The notes: generated from the letters alone by a model not told the origin. 64,000 nt of DNA from Stutzerimonas stutzeri (GCF_018138085.1 NZ_CP073105.1:372001-436000), one strand, 5' to 3'. Counted from the first letter of the stretch, positions 1-9,029 are shown. Numbers and translations are program-made.

Positions 1-1359
1 GGCCTCATGATCCAGGCGCAGCACCTTGGCCAGCACGATCTTCGGCCCGCGCATTTTCTTGATGACGATCTGCAGGTCGTCGACCAGTAATACTTCGTTT
101 TCTTCGGGGACACGTTTGAGGCTTTCATAGACCAGGCCTGCCAGGGTATCGGCCTCGATGTGATCGAGGTCCACGCTCAGCAGGCGTTCGACCTTGTACA
201 GCGGGGTGTCGCCGCGGACCAGCAGCTTGCCCGGCTGATAGGCGAGGATGCCGCGTTCGGTCTTGCGGTGCTCGTCCTGGATATCGCCGACCAGCACTTC
301 GAGCACGTCCTCCATGGTCAGGAAGCCCACCACCTTGTGGTCGCCTTCTTCGACCAGCACGAAATGCGCGCCGCCCTGGCGCAGCTGCTCGAGCAGCGTG
401 CTCAGCGGCAGATGCCGGGACACCCGATCCAGTGGTCGCAGTAGCGCGGCGAGGTCGAAATGCTGCGCGAGGTTTTCGTCGCCAGCCAATGCCAGCAGCA
501 GGTCCTTGATGTGCAGCAGTCCGATGTAGTCGCCCTGTTCGCTGTCGTACACCGGGTAGCGGCTGTACTTGTGGCGGCGGATCAGGTCGAGGATCTCCGC
601 CAGCGAGGCGTCGTGGTCCAGCTGCAGCAGATCTTCGCGTGAGTTGGCCCAGTCGGCCACTTCCAGTTCACTCATCTCGACCGCGGACGCCAGCACCTTG
701 ATGTCCTGGTTGGCCGGGTCCAGCGCGCGGTTCGAATGCAGGATCAGCTTCAGTTCGTCGCGGCTGTAGTGGTGCTCGTGGTGTGCTCCCGGTTCGCCCT
801 GGCCGGCGACGCGGAGGATCGCGTTGGCGCTGGCATTGAGCAGGTAGATGGCCGGATACATTGCCCAGTAGAACAGGTACAGCGGCACGGCCGTCCACAG
901 CGACAGCAGCTCGGGCTTGCGGATCGCCCAGGACTTGGGCGCGAGCTCGCCGACCACGATATGCAGATAGGAAATGATGAAGAACGCGGTGAAGAAGGCG
1001 ATGCCATGCACCACCGCAGGCGACTCGACGCCGACGGCGGCCAGCAGCGGTTCGAGCAGATGGGCGAAGGCCGGCTCGCCGACCCAGCCCAGGCCCAGCG
1101 ACGCCAGTGTGATACCCAACTGGCAGGCGGACAGGTAGGCATCCAGCTGGTTGTGCACCCGGCGCAGGATATGTCCGCGCCAGCCATGCTCCTTGGCAAT
1201 GGCCTCGACCTTGGTCGAGCGCAGCTTGACCATGGCGAACTCGGCGGCAACGAAGAAGCCGTTGAGCAGGACCAGGAACAGCGCAAAGAGGATCAGACCG
1301 AAGTCGGCGAAATACGAAGAGGCGGCGTAGCTCGGGGATAAAGCAGGGGAAGGGTCCAT
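1..1359 (-). CDS. CNNM/CorC-type CBS-domain membrane protein (partial)
   Basis: The reading frame is open from an ATG at 1359 to the left edge of the window, so the C-terminal end is missing and 453 residues are visible. The first 200 or so residues are hydrophobic with several membrane segments, as in DUF21/CNNM proteins. A CBS-domain pair follows at roughly residues 210-330, then a CorC/HlyC-like C-terminal domain that continues to the edge. The family, often annotated as hemolysin-like, is linked to Mg2+/Co2+ homeostasis at the inner membrane. The gene lies downstream of phoB-phoR on the same strand, separated from phoR by about 100 bp. The exact substrate cannot be read from sequence. Confidence 0.85.
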   Translation of the reverse strand, partial: MDPSPALSPSYAASSYFADFGLILFALFLVLLNGFFVAAEFAMVKLRSTKVEAIAKEHGWRGHILRRVHNQLDAYLSACQLGITLASLGLGWVGEPAFAHLLEPLLAAVGVESPAVVHGIAFFTAFFIISYLHIVVGELAPKSWAIRKPELLSLWTAVPLYLFYWAMYPAIYLLNASANAILRVAGQGEPGAHHEHHYSRDELKLILHSNRALDPANQDIKVLASAVEMSELEVADWANSREDLLQLDHDASLAEILDLIRRHKYSRYPVYDSEQGDYIGLLHIKDLLLALAGDENLAQHFDLAALLRPLDRVSRHLPLSTLLEQLRQGGAHFVLVEEGDHKVVGFLTMEDVLEVLVGDIQDEHRKTERGILAYQPGKLLVRGDTPLYKVERLLSVDLDHIEADTLAGLVYESLKRVPEENEVLLVDDLQIVIKKMRGPKIVLAKVLRLDHEA

Positions 1360-1457
1360 TGAGGTATCGGGTAGTCGATGAGGCCCCAAGGATGGGGCCG
1401 CTCGGGGGTTATTTCAAGGCGTCACCAGGGCGCCGGGCGCCGAGTGGTCGTGGCCGG

Positions 1458-2759
1458 TCATTTCACGGTCGCCTGCGACAGCGGGAAGTGGCAGGTGAAG
1501 GTGCTGCCCTTGCCGGGCGTGCTGTAGACGTCGAGACGGCCTTCATGGCGCAGCAGCACGTGCTTGACGATGGCCAGGCCCAGGCCGGTGCCGCCGGTGT
1601 TGCTGGCGCGGCTGGAGTCGACCCGGTAGAAGCGCTCGGTCAGGCGCGGCAAGTGTTTGGATTCGATGCCGATCCCCGAGTCCTGCACCGCAAGATGAGC
1701 GCCGTGCTCGTTGCACCACCAGCGGATCTGCACCTCGCCATTGTCCGGGGTGTATTTCACGGCATTGAACACGAGGTTGGAAAAGGCGCTGCGCAGCTCG
1801 CTCTCGCTACCCTTGAGAAGCAGCGTCGGATCGGCTTCGACGATGATCCGGTGGTTGCGCTCGGCGGATAGCGCCTGGGCGTCGCTCTTGATCGATTGCA
1901 GCAGGGCGGCGACGTTGACCGGCAGGGTGTTGGTCGGCGGACTGGTGGCTTCGAGTTTCGCCAGCAGCAACAGATCGTTGAGCAGATGCTGCATGCGCCC
2001 GGCCTGCTGGTTCATCTGGTGCAGTGCCCGCGGCCAGCGCGGCGGCATCTGCTCGGTGTGCTCGATCATGGTTTCCAGGTAGCCGGCGATCACCGTCAGC
2101 GGCGTGCGCAGCTCATGCGAGACGTTGGCGACGAAATCCTTGCGCATCTGTTCCAGCTGGTGCAGCCGGGTGATATCGCGTACCACCATCAGGTGCTCGC
2201 TGTTGCCGTAGCGGGTGATGGTGACCTGTAGCCAGAGGCGGTCGTTGACCGGCGAGGACAGCTCCAGCGGTTCGTCGTGGCGGCCGTTGTCGAAATATTC
2301 CTTGAAGCTGGGATGGCGCACCAGGTTGGTGACCGGATGGCCGGTGTCCTGTGGCTTCTTCAGGCCGAGCAGACGTTCTGCGGCGGGGTTCCACCATTCC
2401 AGGTTACCGTCGCTGTCGAGCATCACCACCGCGTCCTTCAGTGCCGTGGTCGAGCCCTGGACGCGATCGATCACCGACTGCAACTGGCCGCGCTGACGGA
2501 TATCGCGACGCTGCATCTGATAGAGGTTGTCGAAGATTTCGCCCCAGGGGCCGTGGCCGTCCGGTGGTGGCTCGTCCGGCTGGCTGCGCTTGAGCCAGCG
2601 CTGCAGGCGGCGCATCTGTTGGAGGATCCAGGCCAGGTAGCCGGCCAGGCCCGCAGCCAAGGCCCAGCCGTACTGGCCGGAGATCAGTCCGACCAGCAGG
2701 CAGCCGGCCAACAACAGCAGCAGCTGGCGCACCAGAGCGCCTTGCCAGTCTTGGTTCAC
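1458..2759 (-). CDS. phoR: PhoR phosphate-regulon sensor histidine kinase
   Basis: This is the membrane histidine kinase that phosphorylates PhoB when phosphate is scarce. A hydrophobic stretch at about residues 11-47 gives two membrane segments. A PAS region follows at about 100-195, then the HisKA box with the phospho-acceptor His215 in SHELRTP, and a C-terminal HATPase with the N box NLVFNAVKYTPD and glycine boxes DSGIGI and GGTGLGLA. I chose the GTG at 2759 because an AGGAG lies about 9 nt upstream. A longer frame begins only with TTG at 2798. The protein is 433 residues, usual for the family. It lies downstream of phoB and is probably cotranscribed with it. Confidence 0.95.
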   Translation of the reverse strand: MNQDWQGALVRQLLLLLAGCLLVGLISGQYGWALAAGLAGYLAWILQQMRRLQRWLKRSQPDEPPPDGHGPWGEIFDNLYQMQRRDIRQRGQLQSVIDRVQGSTTALKDAVVMLDSDGNLEWWNPAAERLLGLKKPQDTGHPVTNLVRHPSFKEYFDNGRHDEPLELSSPVNDRLWLQVTITRYGNSEHLMVVRDITRLHQLEQMRKDFVANVSHELRTPLTVIAGYLETMIEHTEQMPPRWPRALHQMNQQAGRMQHLLNDLLLLAKLEATSPPTNTLPVNVAALLQSIKSDAQALSAERNHRIIVEADPTLLLKGSESELRSAFSNLVFNAVKYTPDNGEVQIRWWCNEHGAHLAVQDSGIGIESKHLPRLTERFYRVDSSRASNTGGTGLGLAIVKHVLLRHEGRLDVYSTPGKGSTFTCHFPLSQATVK

Positions 2760-2866
2760 CGCTTGTGCTCCTCTTGGCAGCCTGGGCTGGCCGGTCAATG
2801 CTCGGCGACGCTGGCTGAAGTTCGTCCCTGAACGGTCGCGGCGTGTGCCGGCCGGGTGCGGTTTCG

Positions 2867-3556
2867 TCAGCTCTTGGTGGAAAAACGATAGCCAGTGCCA
2901 CGTACGGTCTGCACCAGGTTCTCATAGGTCTCGCCCAACGCCTTGCGCAGGCGGCGGATGTGTACGTCCACGGTGCGTTCCTCGACGTAGACATTGCCGC
3001 CCCAGACCTGATCGAGCAACTGGCCACGGGTGTAGGCGCGCTCCTGATGGGTCATGAAGAACTGCAAAAGGCGATACTCGGTCGGGCCCATGTCGGCCGG
3101 GGTGCCGTCGATGGTGACGCGATGGCTGATGGGATCGAGCAGCAGGCCACCGATCTCGATCGGCGTTTCGTTGTCGCTGGGTGCGGCGCGTCGGAGCACG
3201 GCCTTGAGCCGCGCCACCAGTTCACGCGGCGAAAAGGGTTTGGTGATGTAGTCGTCGGCGCCCACTTCCAGGCCCTGGATCTTGTTGTCCTCGGCATCCT
3301 TGGCGGTGAGCATGATGATCGGCGTATTGGCCGTCATCTCGTCGCGCTTGAGGCGCCGGGCCAGCTCGATGCCGGAGGTGCCAGGCAGCATCCAGTCGAG
3401 CAGAATCAGGTCGGGTTGACGGTCGACGATCAGCGCGTGGGCCTGCTGGGTATTTTCCGCTTCGAGGCATTCGTAGCCAGCCATCTCCAGCGCCACGACG
3501 ATCATCTCGCGAATCGGCGCTTCGTCATCGACGATCAGTATGCATTTGCCGTTCAT
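2867..3556 (-). CDS. phoB: PhoB phosphate response regulator
   Basis: PhoB is a 229-residue OmpR-family response regulator that activates the Pho regulon. The receiver domain shows the acidic pair at residues 10-11, phospho-acceptor Asp54 in LLDWMLPG and Lys106 in ITKPFS. The C-terminal winged helix (about 130-227) ends in [14 protein letters not shown] and GTGYRFS, typical of PhoB. It precedes phoR on the same strand. A PHO-box-like pair of heptamers lies 49-66 bp upstream of the ATG, fitting autoregulation. Confidence 0.97.
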   Translation of the reverse strand: MNGKCILIVDDEAPIREMIVVALEMAGYECLEAENTQQAHALIVDRQPDLILLDWMLPGTSGIELARRLKRDEMTANTPIIMLTAKDAEDNKIQGLEVGADDYITKPFSPRELVARLKAVLRRAAPSDNETPIEIGGLLLDPISHRVTIDGTPADMGPTEYRLLQFFMTHQERAYTRGQLLDQVWGGNVYVEERTVDVHIRRLRKALGETYENLVQTVRGTGYRFSTKS

Positions 3557-3604
3557 GTCCGCTCTCGGTCCGTTTCTTGTCGCTCGGCATTAGATAACGG
3601 AAAT

Positions 3605-3622
3605 GTTGCAGGGATGTTACAT
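3605..3622 (-). promoter_or_regulatory. PHO box upstream of phoB
   Basis: Read on the minus strand, the site is ATGTAAC ATCC CTGCAAC: two heptamers separated by 4 bp, the 11-bp period of a PhoB-binding PHO box. It ends 49 bp before the phoB start. Binding is inferred from the architecture. Confidence 0.65.
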
Positions 3623-3629
3623 GGAGCGG

Positions 3630-3765
3630 CTTTAGGCTACAGGCCACAGGCGGCAGGTAAAAGCGCGTAAGTTCGTTTCGGCGCCGCCGCGCACACTGGT
3701 CAGCCTGAAGCCTGAAGCCTGAAGCCTGAAGCCTGAAGCCTGAAGCCTGAAGCCTGAAGCCTCAA
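3630..3765 (-). repeat. Bipartite heptamer repeat, ubiA-phoB gap
   Basis: On the plus strand 3630-3657 holds four degenerate heptamers (CTTTAGG, CTACAGG, CCACAGG, CGGCAGG). AAAAGCGC lies at 3659-3666. Eight perfect GCCTGAA units occupy 3703-3758 and a ninth variant unit, GCCTCAA, runs 3759-3765. Read on the ubiA strand the array is CTTCAGG x8, and the ubiA stop codon TGA lies inside the variant unit. Similar elements occur near 23.1, 26.6 and 38.9 kb. Confidence 0.9.
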
Positions 3766-4658
3766 GCCGCCTTCATCGCGTAATCCATAACGATCCCCGC
3801 GAGAATCGCCAGCCCGGCCCAGTGGTTATGCAAGAAGGCCTTGAAGCAGATCTGCGGCTTGCGCGAGCGGGTTTTCCAGAATTCCCAGGCGAAGCACGCG
3901 GCGGCGATGGTCAGGCCGAGGTGGAACCATTGCCCCAGCTCGAAGCGCACGCCAGCCAGAATCAGGCAGAACAGGGCGAGGCCCTGGAGCGTGGCGATGA
4001 TCACCCGATCGGCTTCGCCGAACAGAATGGCGGTGGATTTGATGCCGATCTTCAGGTCGTCTTCGCGGTCGGCCATCGCGTAGTAGGTGTCGTAGCCCAC
4101 GGTCCAGACGACGTTGGCGATGAACAGTAGCCAGGCTTCGGGAGGCAGCTCGCCGCGCTCGGCGGTGAAGGCCATCGGGATGCCCCAGGAGAAGGCCGCG
4201 CCGAGCACCACCTGCGGGTAATAGGTGTAGCGCTTCATGAAGGGGTACAGCGCGGCGACACCTAGTGCGCCGAATGACAGCCAGATGGTCGCGGCGTTGG
4301 TCAGCAGCACCAGGCCGAAACTGAGGGCGACGAGGATGGCGAAGAGAATCCAGGCTTCCTTCGGCGTGACCTTGCCGGTAGCCAATGGGCGGCCCTTGGT
4401 GCGGCTGACATGGCCGTCGAAGTTGCGGTCGGCGAAGTCGTTGATCACGCAACCGGCGGCGCGCATGAGGACCACGCCGAGCACGAAAATCAGCACATTT
4501 TTAACGCTGGGCGAGCCCTCGCCGGCAATCCACAGCGCCCAGAGCGTCGGCCACAGCAGCAGATAGGTGCCGATCGGGCGATCCAGGCGCATCAGCTGGA
4601 TGAAGTCCCAGGCGCGCGGGTGGAGGCGATTGCTCGATTGCAGAAGCTTCTGGTACAC
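3762..4658 (-). CDS. ubiA: UbiA 4-hydroxybenzoate polyprenyltransferase
   Basis: UbiA attaches the polyprenyl chain to 4-hydroxybenzoate in the inner membrane, the second step of ubiquinone synthesis. The 298-residue protein has about eight hydrophobic segments and both Asp-rich prenyl-diphosphate motifs: NDFADRNFD at residues 73-81 and [13 protein letters not shown] at 189-201. I used the GTG at 4658, which gives the family length and the usual N-terminus leading into [16 protein letters not shown]. The frame stays open further upstream but that part overlaps ubiC in another frame. ubiC lies 44 bp upstream on the same strand. The stop codon falls in the last unit of a heptamer array. Confidence 0.95.
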   Translation of the reverse strand: MYQKLLQSSNRLHPRAWDFIQLMRLDRPIGTYLLLWPTLWALWIAGEGSPSVKNVLIFVLGVVLMRAAGCVINDFADRNFDGHVSRTKGRPLATGKVTPKEAWILFAILVALSFGLVLLTNAATIWLSFGALGVAALYPFMKRYTYYPQVVLGAAFSWGIPMAFTAERGELPPEAWLLFIANVVWTVGYDTYYAMADREDDLKIGIKSTAILFGEADRVIIATLQGLALFCLILAGVRFELGQWFHLGLTIAAACFAWEFWKTRSRKPQICFKAFLHNHWAGLAILAGIVMDYAMKAA

Positions 4659-4702
4659 GGCGGTCTCCGGTCGTGAGGGCGGTTGGGCAGTTTGTGCCGG
4701 GT

Positions 4703-5242
4703 TCAGGTCGCGATCCGTGCGGCTCGCCACAGCGCTGGCAGGAAGACCTCGGCGACCAGTACGCGCAGGTCGCCCTGGCTGAAACAGGAACGACGAGCCC
4801 AAAGGTCGGCCTGTCGTGCCTGCTGCGGCAGCCAGTCGGCCGGGTAACGGCGTGCTTCCAGCGGGCCACGGGCGAAAGCCGGATTGCTGAACAGCAGCTC
4901 GCCCAGCGAACGGCTGCCCAGGTGCGGCAGGTCCAGTCCAGACTCTTCGAGTACGCAGCGCGCAGCGACGCTGCGCGCGAATACCCAGGGTTGCTCGTGG
5001 CCGCGAAGATAGACCTCGCGCACCCAGCCCTCGCTGCCATTGGCCACGCCGAGCGCCGCGCATTCGTCGTCGCGCAGCGCCTGCCATCCTTCCACCAGCG
5101 GCGTGACGCTGAACGCGCCTTCTGCCAATTGGGTGAGGCGACGGGTGAGCGAGCCCCGGTCGACATAGAGCCAGTCGTGAAGGTCGGCAGGGAGCGGGGC
5201 GGGCAGGCGGTCGGCGGGCAGCCAGGTGTGGAAATCGGACAC
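4703..5242 (-). CDS. ubiC: UbiC chorismate pyruvate-lyase
   Basis: UbiC converts chorismate to 4-hydroxybenzoate and pyruvate in the cytoplasm, supplying the UbiA substrate. The 179-residue product matches family length. It shows the family's [13 protein letters not shown] region near the N-terminus, the VREVYLRG segment mid-protein, and a C-terminal [20 protein letters not shown] stretch. The start is a GTG at 5242, since translation further upstream adds a tail unlike the family. It is the first gene of a ubiC-ubiA pair on the minus strand. Confidence 0.93.
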   Translation of the reverse strand: MSDFHTWLPADRLPAPLPADLHDWLYVDRGSLTRRLTQLAEGAFSVTPLVEGWQALRDDECAALGVANGSEGWVREVYLRGHEQPWVFARSVAARCVLEESGLDLPHLGSRSLGELLFSNPAFARGPLEARRYPADWLPQQARQADLWARRSCFSQGDLRVLVAEVFLPALWRAARIAT

Positions 5243-5378
5243 GAGCGGTTTCGGGCAGTGAAAAGAAGCGGCGAGTCTAGCATGAGGGGTAACGACAGCC
5301 TGAAGCCGGAAGAGTAGCCGAGCCCAGGACGGCGGGCGGCCCATGCATCCGCCTTGCCGCCGCTGCGTTTCGTTGGCG

Positions 5379-5423
5379 CGCCTGCTCGCGAATGGCTATT
5401 GCGAGTGATCCCTTGAGCAGGCG
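5379..5423. repeat. Nested inverted repeat between ubiC and glcC
   Basis: Perfect 9-bp arms CGCCTGCTC (5379-5387) and GAGCAGGCG (5415-5423) enclose an inner CTCGC/GCGAG pair (5385-5389 and 5401-5405) that shares bases with the outer arm, so two alternative hairpins are possible. It lies between ubiC and the 3' end of glcC. There is no T-run, so terminator function is uncertain. Confidence 0.5.
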
Positions 5424-5466
5424 AACCACGCCTCCTGCTCCGATTAGGCGGCTCTCGGCGCAGTGG

Positions 5467-6237
5467 TTACGTCCAACCCTCCAGTCGCATGGTCGCGCGC
5501 ACTAGGCGCTGCTCTTCCTGCTCGATTTCCTTGAGGTTGTCGCGAATGCTGTGGATGTGATCGCGCGCCGCGCGCTGGGCCTGGTCCGGCAGTCGTTCGG
5601 TGATGGCGTGGAACAGCCGCGAGTGCTGTCGGTCGATCTGCCGTTTTTGCATCGGTCGGTGATAAAGGTTGTTCACCGAGGCAAACACAGTGGACAGCAT
5701 CAGGTCGGTCAGCGACTGCAGCGTGTGCACCAGCACCGGGTTGTGCGACGCCTCGCTGACAGCCAGGTGGAAGGCATGATCGAGGCGCGCATGCTCGCGC
5801 GGGTCGGCGGCTTCTGCAGTATGCGCAGCGAGCATTTCCTCGTAGCGGCGGCGCAGCAGGATGAAGTCGGCATCGGTGCCGCGCAGTGCCGCCAGGCGTG
5901 CTGATTCACCCTCCAGCAGGGCGCGTACTTCGAGCAGGTCATAGAGTGTGCGCGGCTGCGAATTGAACAGGTGCATCAGCGGGCTGGCGTCGTGTTGGCC
6001 GGACAGCTGTGCGACATGCGAGCCGCGGCCCTGGGCGGTTTCGATGATGCCGCGACCGCGCAGCACGCGCAGACCTTCGCGAAGGGCCGAGCGCGAGATG
6101 CCGAGCTTTTCGCACAGGCGCCGCTCCGACGGCAGCGCCTGACCGACCTTGAGCACGCCGTCGACGATCAGCCGCTCGATACGCTCGGCCACCACATCGG
6201 CGAGCTGGCGCCGTTCCCCTGAATTTTCAAGCAGCAT
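5467..6237 (-). CDS. glcC: GlcC, GntR/FadR-family regulator of glycolate genes
   Basis: A 256-residue regulator with an N-terminal GntR winged helix (about residues 10-75, with SERRLCEKLGISRSALREGLRVLRGRG) and a C-terminal all-helical FCD ligand domain from about residue 95. The FCD domain has the metal-binding pattern of D/H residues seen in GlcC, LldR and PdhR relatives. The ATG at 6237 is chosen because AAGGAGG lies 6 nt upstream; a GTG at 6252 is unlikely. It is divergent from glcDEFG, and two identical ACTGGT-AGG-ACCAGT palindromes lie in the gap. This supports glycolate- or glyoxylate-responsive control of the neighbouring operon and of itself. Confidence 0.92.
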   Translation of the reverse strand: MLLENSGERRQLADVVAERIERLIVDGVLKVGQALPSERRLCEKLGISRSALREGLRVLRGRGIIETAQGRGSHVAQLSGQHDASPLMHLFNSQPRTLYDLLEVRALLEGESARLAALRGTDADFILLRRRYEEMLAAHTAEAADPREHARLDHAFHLAVSEASHNPVLVHTLQSLTDLMLSTVFASVNNLYHRPMQKRQIDRQHSRLFHAITERLPDQAQRAARDHIHSIRDNLKEIEQEEQRLVRATMRLEGWT

Positions 6238-6250
6238 ACAGGCCTCCTTC

Positions 6251-6265
6251 ACTGGTAGGACCAGT
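6251..6265. promoter_or_regulatory. GlcC operator candidate O1
   Basis: Perfect palindrome ACTGGT-AGG-ACCAGT, matching the NNTGGTNNNACCANN form bound by FadR-subfamily regulators such as PdhR, LldR and GlcC. It begins 14 bp upstream of the glcC ATG, beside its ribosome-binding site, so occupancy could repress glcC. Confidence 0.75.
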
Positions 6266-6357
6266 TTGAGTGCAGTCTACCGGATCTGCGAGCAACACGC
6301 GCCAAGTCCCGATATCCGCTGGTTTGGCTGCTCTTGCCTGAAAGGTTGCCGAAAGAA

Positions 6358-6372
6358 ACTGGTAGGACCAGT
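6358..6372. promoter_or_regulatory. GlcC operator candidate O2
   Basis: Identical 15-bp palindrome to the one at 6251, offset by 107 bp and ending 99 bp upstream of the glcD ATG. The position suits control of the glcD promoter. The identity of the two sites within one short gap argues strongly for function. Confidence 0.75.
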
Positions 6373-6471
6373 GGTTTTCCAGATGGACGATTCAAAGCCG
6401 CAGGGCTAATGATGCGTCAAACCACCGCAGCTGGCCGTGCGCGGTGAACGCAAAGAAGAGCCCCGACTGCC

Positions 6472-7971
6472 ATGAATATCCTCTACGACGAACGCGTCGA
6501 CGGTGAGCTGCCCAAGGTTGACAAGGCGGCGCTGCTGGCCGAGCTGCAGGCGCAACTGCCCGGCATGGACATCCTCCACCGCGGCGAAGACCTCAAGCCC
6601 TACGAGTGCGACGGGCTGTCCGCCTACCGCACCACGCCGATGCTGGTGGTGCTGCCCGAGCGCGTCGAGCAGGTCGAAACCCTGCTGAAAATCGCCCACA
6701 AACGTGGCGTGCCAGTGGTGGCGCGTGGCGCCGGCACCGGGCTGTCCGGCGGTGCGCTGCCGTTGGAGCAGGGCATCCTGCTGGTGATGGCGCGTTTCAA
6801 CAAGATTCTCGAAGTCGACCCGGCCGGTCGCTTCGCCCGGGTTCAGCCCGGCGTGCGCAACCTGGCGATCTCCCAGGCGGCGGCGCCTTATGATCTGTAC
6901 TACGCGCCCGACCCGTCCTCGCAGATCGCCTGCTCCATCGGCGGCAACGTCGCCGAAAACGCCGGCGGCGTGCATTGCCTGAAATACGGCCTGACCGTGC
7001 ACAACCTGCTCAAGGTGGAAATCCTCACCGTCGAAGGCGAGCGCATGGTGCTCGGCGCCGATGCGCTGGACTCGCCCGGCTTCGACCTGCTGGCGCTGTT
7101 CACCGGTTCCGAAGGCATGCTCGGCATCGTCACCGAGGTCACGGTCAAGCTGCTGCCCAAGCCGCAGGTGGCCAAAGTGCTGCTGGCCGCCTTCGACTCG
7201 GTGGAAAAGGCCGGTCGTGCGGTGGGCGACATCATCGCCGCTGGCATCATCCCCGGCGGGCTGGAGATGATGGACAACCTGTCGATCCGAGCCGCCGAAG
7301 ACTTCATTCACGCCGGCTATCCGGTGGATGCCGAGGCGATTCTGCTCTGCGAACTGGATGGCGTCGAAGCCGACGTGGTCGACGATTGCGCCCGTGTCAG
7401 TGAGGTCCTGAAGCTGGCCGGTGCCACCGAGGTGCGTCAGGCCAGGGATGAAGCCGAGCGCGTCAAGTTCTGGGCCGGTCGCAAGAATGCATTTCCGGCA
7501 GTCGGGCGAATCTCGCCGGACTACTACTGCATGGACGGCACCATCCCGCGCCGCGAGCTGCCGGGTGTGCTCAAGGGCATCAGCGACCTTTCCGACGAAT
7601 ACGGTCTTCGCGTGGCCAACGTATTCCATGCCGGCGACGGCAACATGCACCCGCTGATCCTGTTCGATGCCAACACCGAGGGCGAGCTGGAGCGCGCCGA
7701 GGCGCTGGGCGGCAAGATTCTCGAGCTGTGCGTGAAGGTGGGTGGCTCGATCACCGGCGAGCACGGCGTCGGGCGCGAAAAGATCAACCAGATGTGCTCG
7801 CAGTTCAACGCTGACGAACTGACGCTGTTCCATGCCGTGAAAGCCGCATTCGACCCCAGCGGCCTGCTCAACCCCGGCAAGAACATCCCGACACTGCATC
7901 GCTGCGCCGAATTCGGCGGCATGCACGTCCACGGCGGGCAGTTGCCCTTCCCTGAACTGGAGCGCTTCTGA
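6472..7971 (+). CDS. glcD: Glycolate oxidase subunit GlcD (FAD)
   Basis: GlcD is the FAD-binding catalytic subunit that, with GlcE and GlcF, oxidises glycolate to glyoxylate and passes electrons to the membrane quinone pool. The 499-residue length equals that of the E. coli protein. The FAD_binding_4 signature RGAGTGLSGGALPL is at about residues 81-94, and the C-terminal FAD-oxidase domain carries VFHAGDGNMHP and GEHGVGREK near residues 385-440. It is first in glcDEFGBA, overlaps glcE by one base (TGATG), and follows the GlcC operators. Confidence 0.96.
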   Translation: MNILYDERVDGELPKVDKAALLAELQAQLPGMDILHRGEDLKPYECDGLSAYRTTPMLVVLPERVEQVETLLKIAHKRGVPVVARGAGTGLSGGALPLEQGILLVMARFNKILEVDPAGRFARVQPGVRNLAISQAAAPYDLYYAPDPSSQIACSIGGNVAENAGGVHCLKYGLTVHNLLKVEILTVEGERMVLGADALDSPGFDLLALFTGSEGMLGIVTEVTVKLLPKPQVAKVLLAAFDSVEKAGRAVGDIIAAGIIPGGLEMMDNLSIRAAEDFIHAGYPVDAEAILLCELDGVEADVVDDCARVSEVLKLAGATEVRQARDEAERVKFWAGRKNAFPAVGRISPDYYCMDGTIPRRELPGVLKGISDLSDEYGLRVANVFHAGDGNMHPLILFDANTEGELERAEALGGKILELCVKVGGSITGEHGVGREKINQMCSQFNADELTLFHAVKAAFDPSGLLNPGKNIPTLHRCAEFGGMHVHGGQLPFPELERF

Positions 7972-9029
7972 TGACGGTCTCCTTCGACGACAGCCAGCAG
8001 CTGCTCGACCAGGTCAACCAGGCGTTGGCCAGCAACACCCCGCTGCGTATCCACGGTGGCGGCAGCAAGGCGTTCCTCGGTCGTGAAGTCCGGGGCACAC
8101 CGCTGGACACACGGGCACATCGCGGCATCGTGACCTACGACCCGACCGAACTGGTGATCAGCGTTCGCGCCGGCACGCCGCTGGCCGAACTGGAAGCCGC
8201 GCTCGACGAGGCCAATCAGATGCTGCCTTGCGAACCACCGCACCTGGGCGAGGGCGCCACCGTGGGCGGAATGATCGCCACCGGCCTGTCCGGCCCGCGT
8301 AGGCCCTGGTCCGGTTCGGTGCGCGATTTCGTGCTCGGTTCTCGTGTGATTACTGGCCACGGCAAGCACCTGCGTTTCGGTGGCGAGGTGATGAAGAACG
8401 TGGCGGGTTACGACCTGTCGCGCCTGATGGCCGGCAGCTTTGGTTGCCTGGGCCTGCTCACCGAGGTTTCGCTCAAGGTGCTGCCCAAGCCGCGCCTGTC
8501 GCGCAGTCTGCGCGTCGAGATGCCGGTCGAGCACGCGCTGCTCAAGCTGGCCGAATGGGGCCAGCAGCCGGTGCCGATCACCGCGGCGAGCCATGACGGG
8601 CAGGCGCTGCACTTGCGGCTGGAGGGCGGCGAAGGTTCGGTCAACGCCGCCTGCGATCGCATTGGCGGTCAGGATCTGGACGCAGCCTACTGGAGCGATT
8701 TGCGCGAACAGCGCCTGGGCTTTTTCAACGATGCACGCCCGCTGTGGCGCCTGTCGCTGCCCACCGATACTCCGGTGCTGGCCCTGCCTGGCGAACAACT
8801 GGTCGACTGGGCCGGCGCCCAGCGTTGGCTGAAATCCGATGCCGACGCGCAGACCATCCGCAGCATCGTCAGCGAAGTGGGCGGTCATGCCACTTGTTTC
8901 ACCGCCGGTGCCACGGCCAGCCCGTTCCAGCCGCTGGCCGAGCCGTTGCTGCGCTATCACCGCCAGCTGAAAACGGCGCTCGACCCGCAGGGGATATTCA
9001 ACCCTGGCCGCCTGTATTCCGAGGTCTAG
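7971..9029 (+). CDS. glcE: Glycolate oxidase subunit GlcE (FAD)
   Basis: The 352-residue second FAD-binding subunit of glycolate oxidase. Its N-terminal FAD_binding_4 region includes LRIHGGGSKAFLG and GEGATVGGMIATGLSGP, followed by VMKNVAGYDLSRL at about residues 141-153. The C-terminus ends with FNPGRLY, as in its relatives. The ATG shares its A with the glcD stop, implying translational coupling. It is not followed directly by glcF: a 187-bp spacer intervenes. Confidence 0.95.
   Translation: MTVSFDDSQQLLDQVNQALASNTPLRIHGGGSKAFLGREVRGTPLDTRAHRGIVTYDPTELVISVRAGTPLAELEAALDEANQMLPCEPPHLGEGATVGGMIATGLSGPRRPWSGSVRDFVLGSRVITGHGKHLRFGGEVMKNVAGYDLSRLMAGSFGCLGLLTEVSLKVLPKPRLSRSLRVEMPVEHALLKLAEWGQQPVPITAASHDGQALHLRLEGGEGSVNAACDRIGGQDLDAAYWSDLREQRLGFFNDARPLWRLSLPTDTPVLALPGEQLVDWAGAQRWLKSDADAQTIRSIVSEVGGHATCFTAGATASPFQPLAEPLLRYHRQLKTALDPQGIFNPGRLYSEV

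Noticed and set aside
3703..3765. CRISPR array
   Set aside because: The units are contiguous 7-bp repeats without spacers; no cas genes are present.
4659..5087. N-terminal extension of UbiA giving a 441-residue protein
   Set aside because: The extension overlaps ubiC in another frame and is unlike the family; the GTG at 4658 gives the usual length.
6320..6350. Sigma-54 promoter before glcD
   Set aside because: GGCTGCTCTTGC has GG and GC only 8 bp apart, not the required 10.
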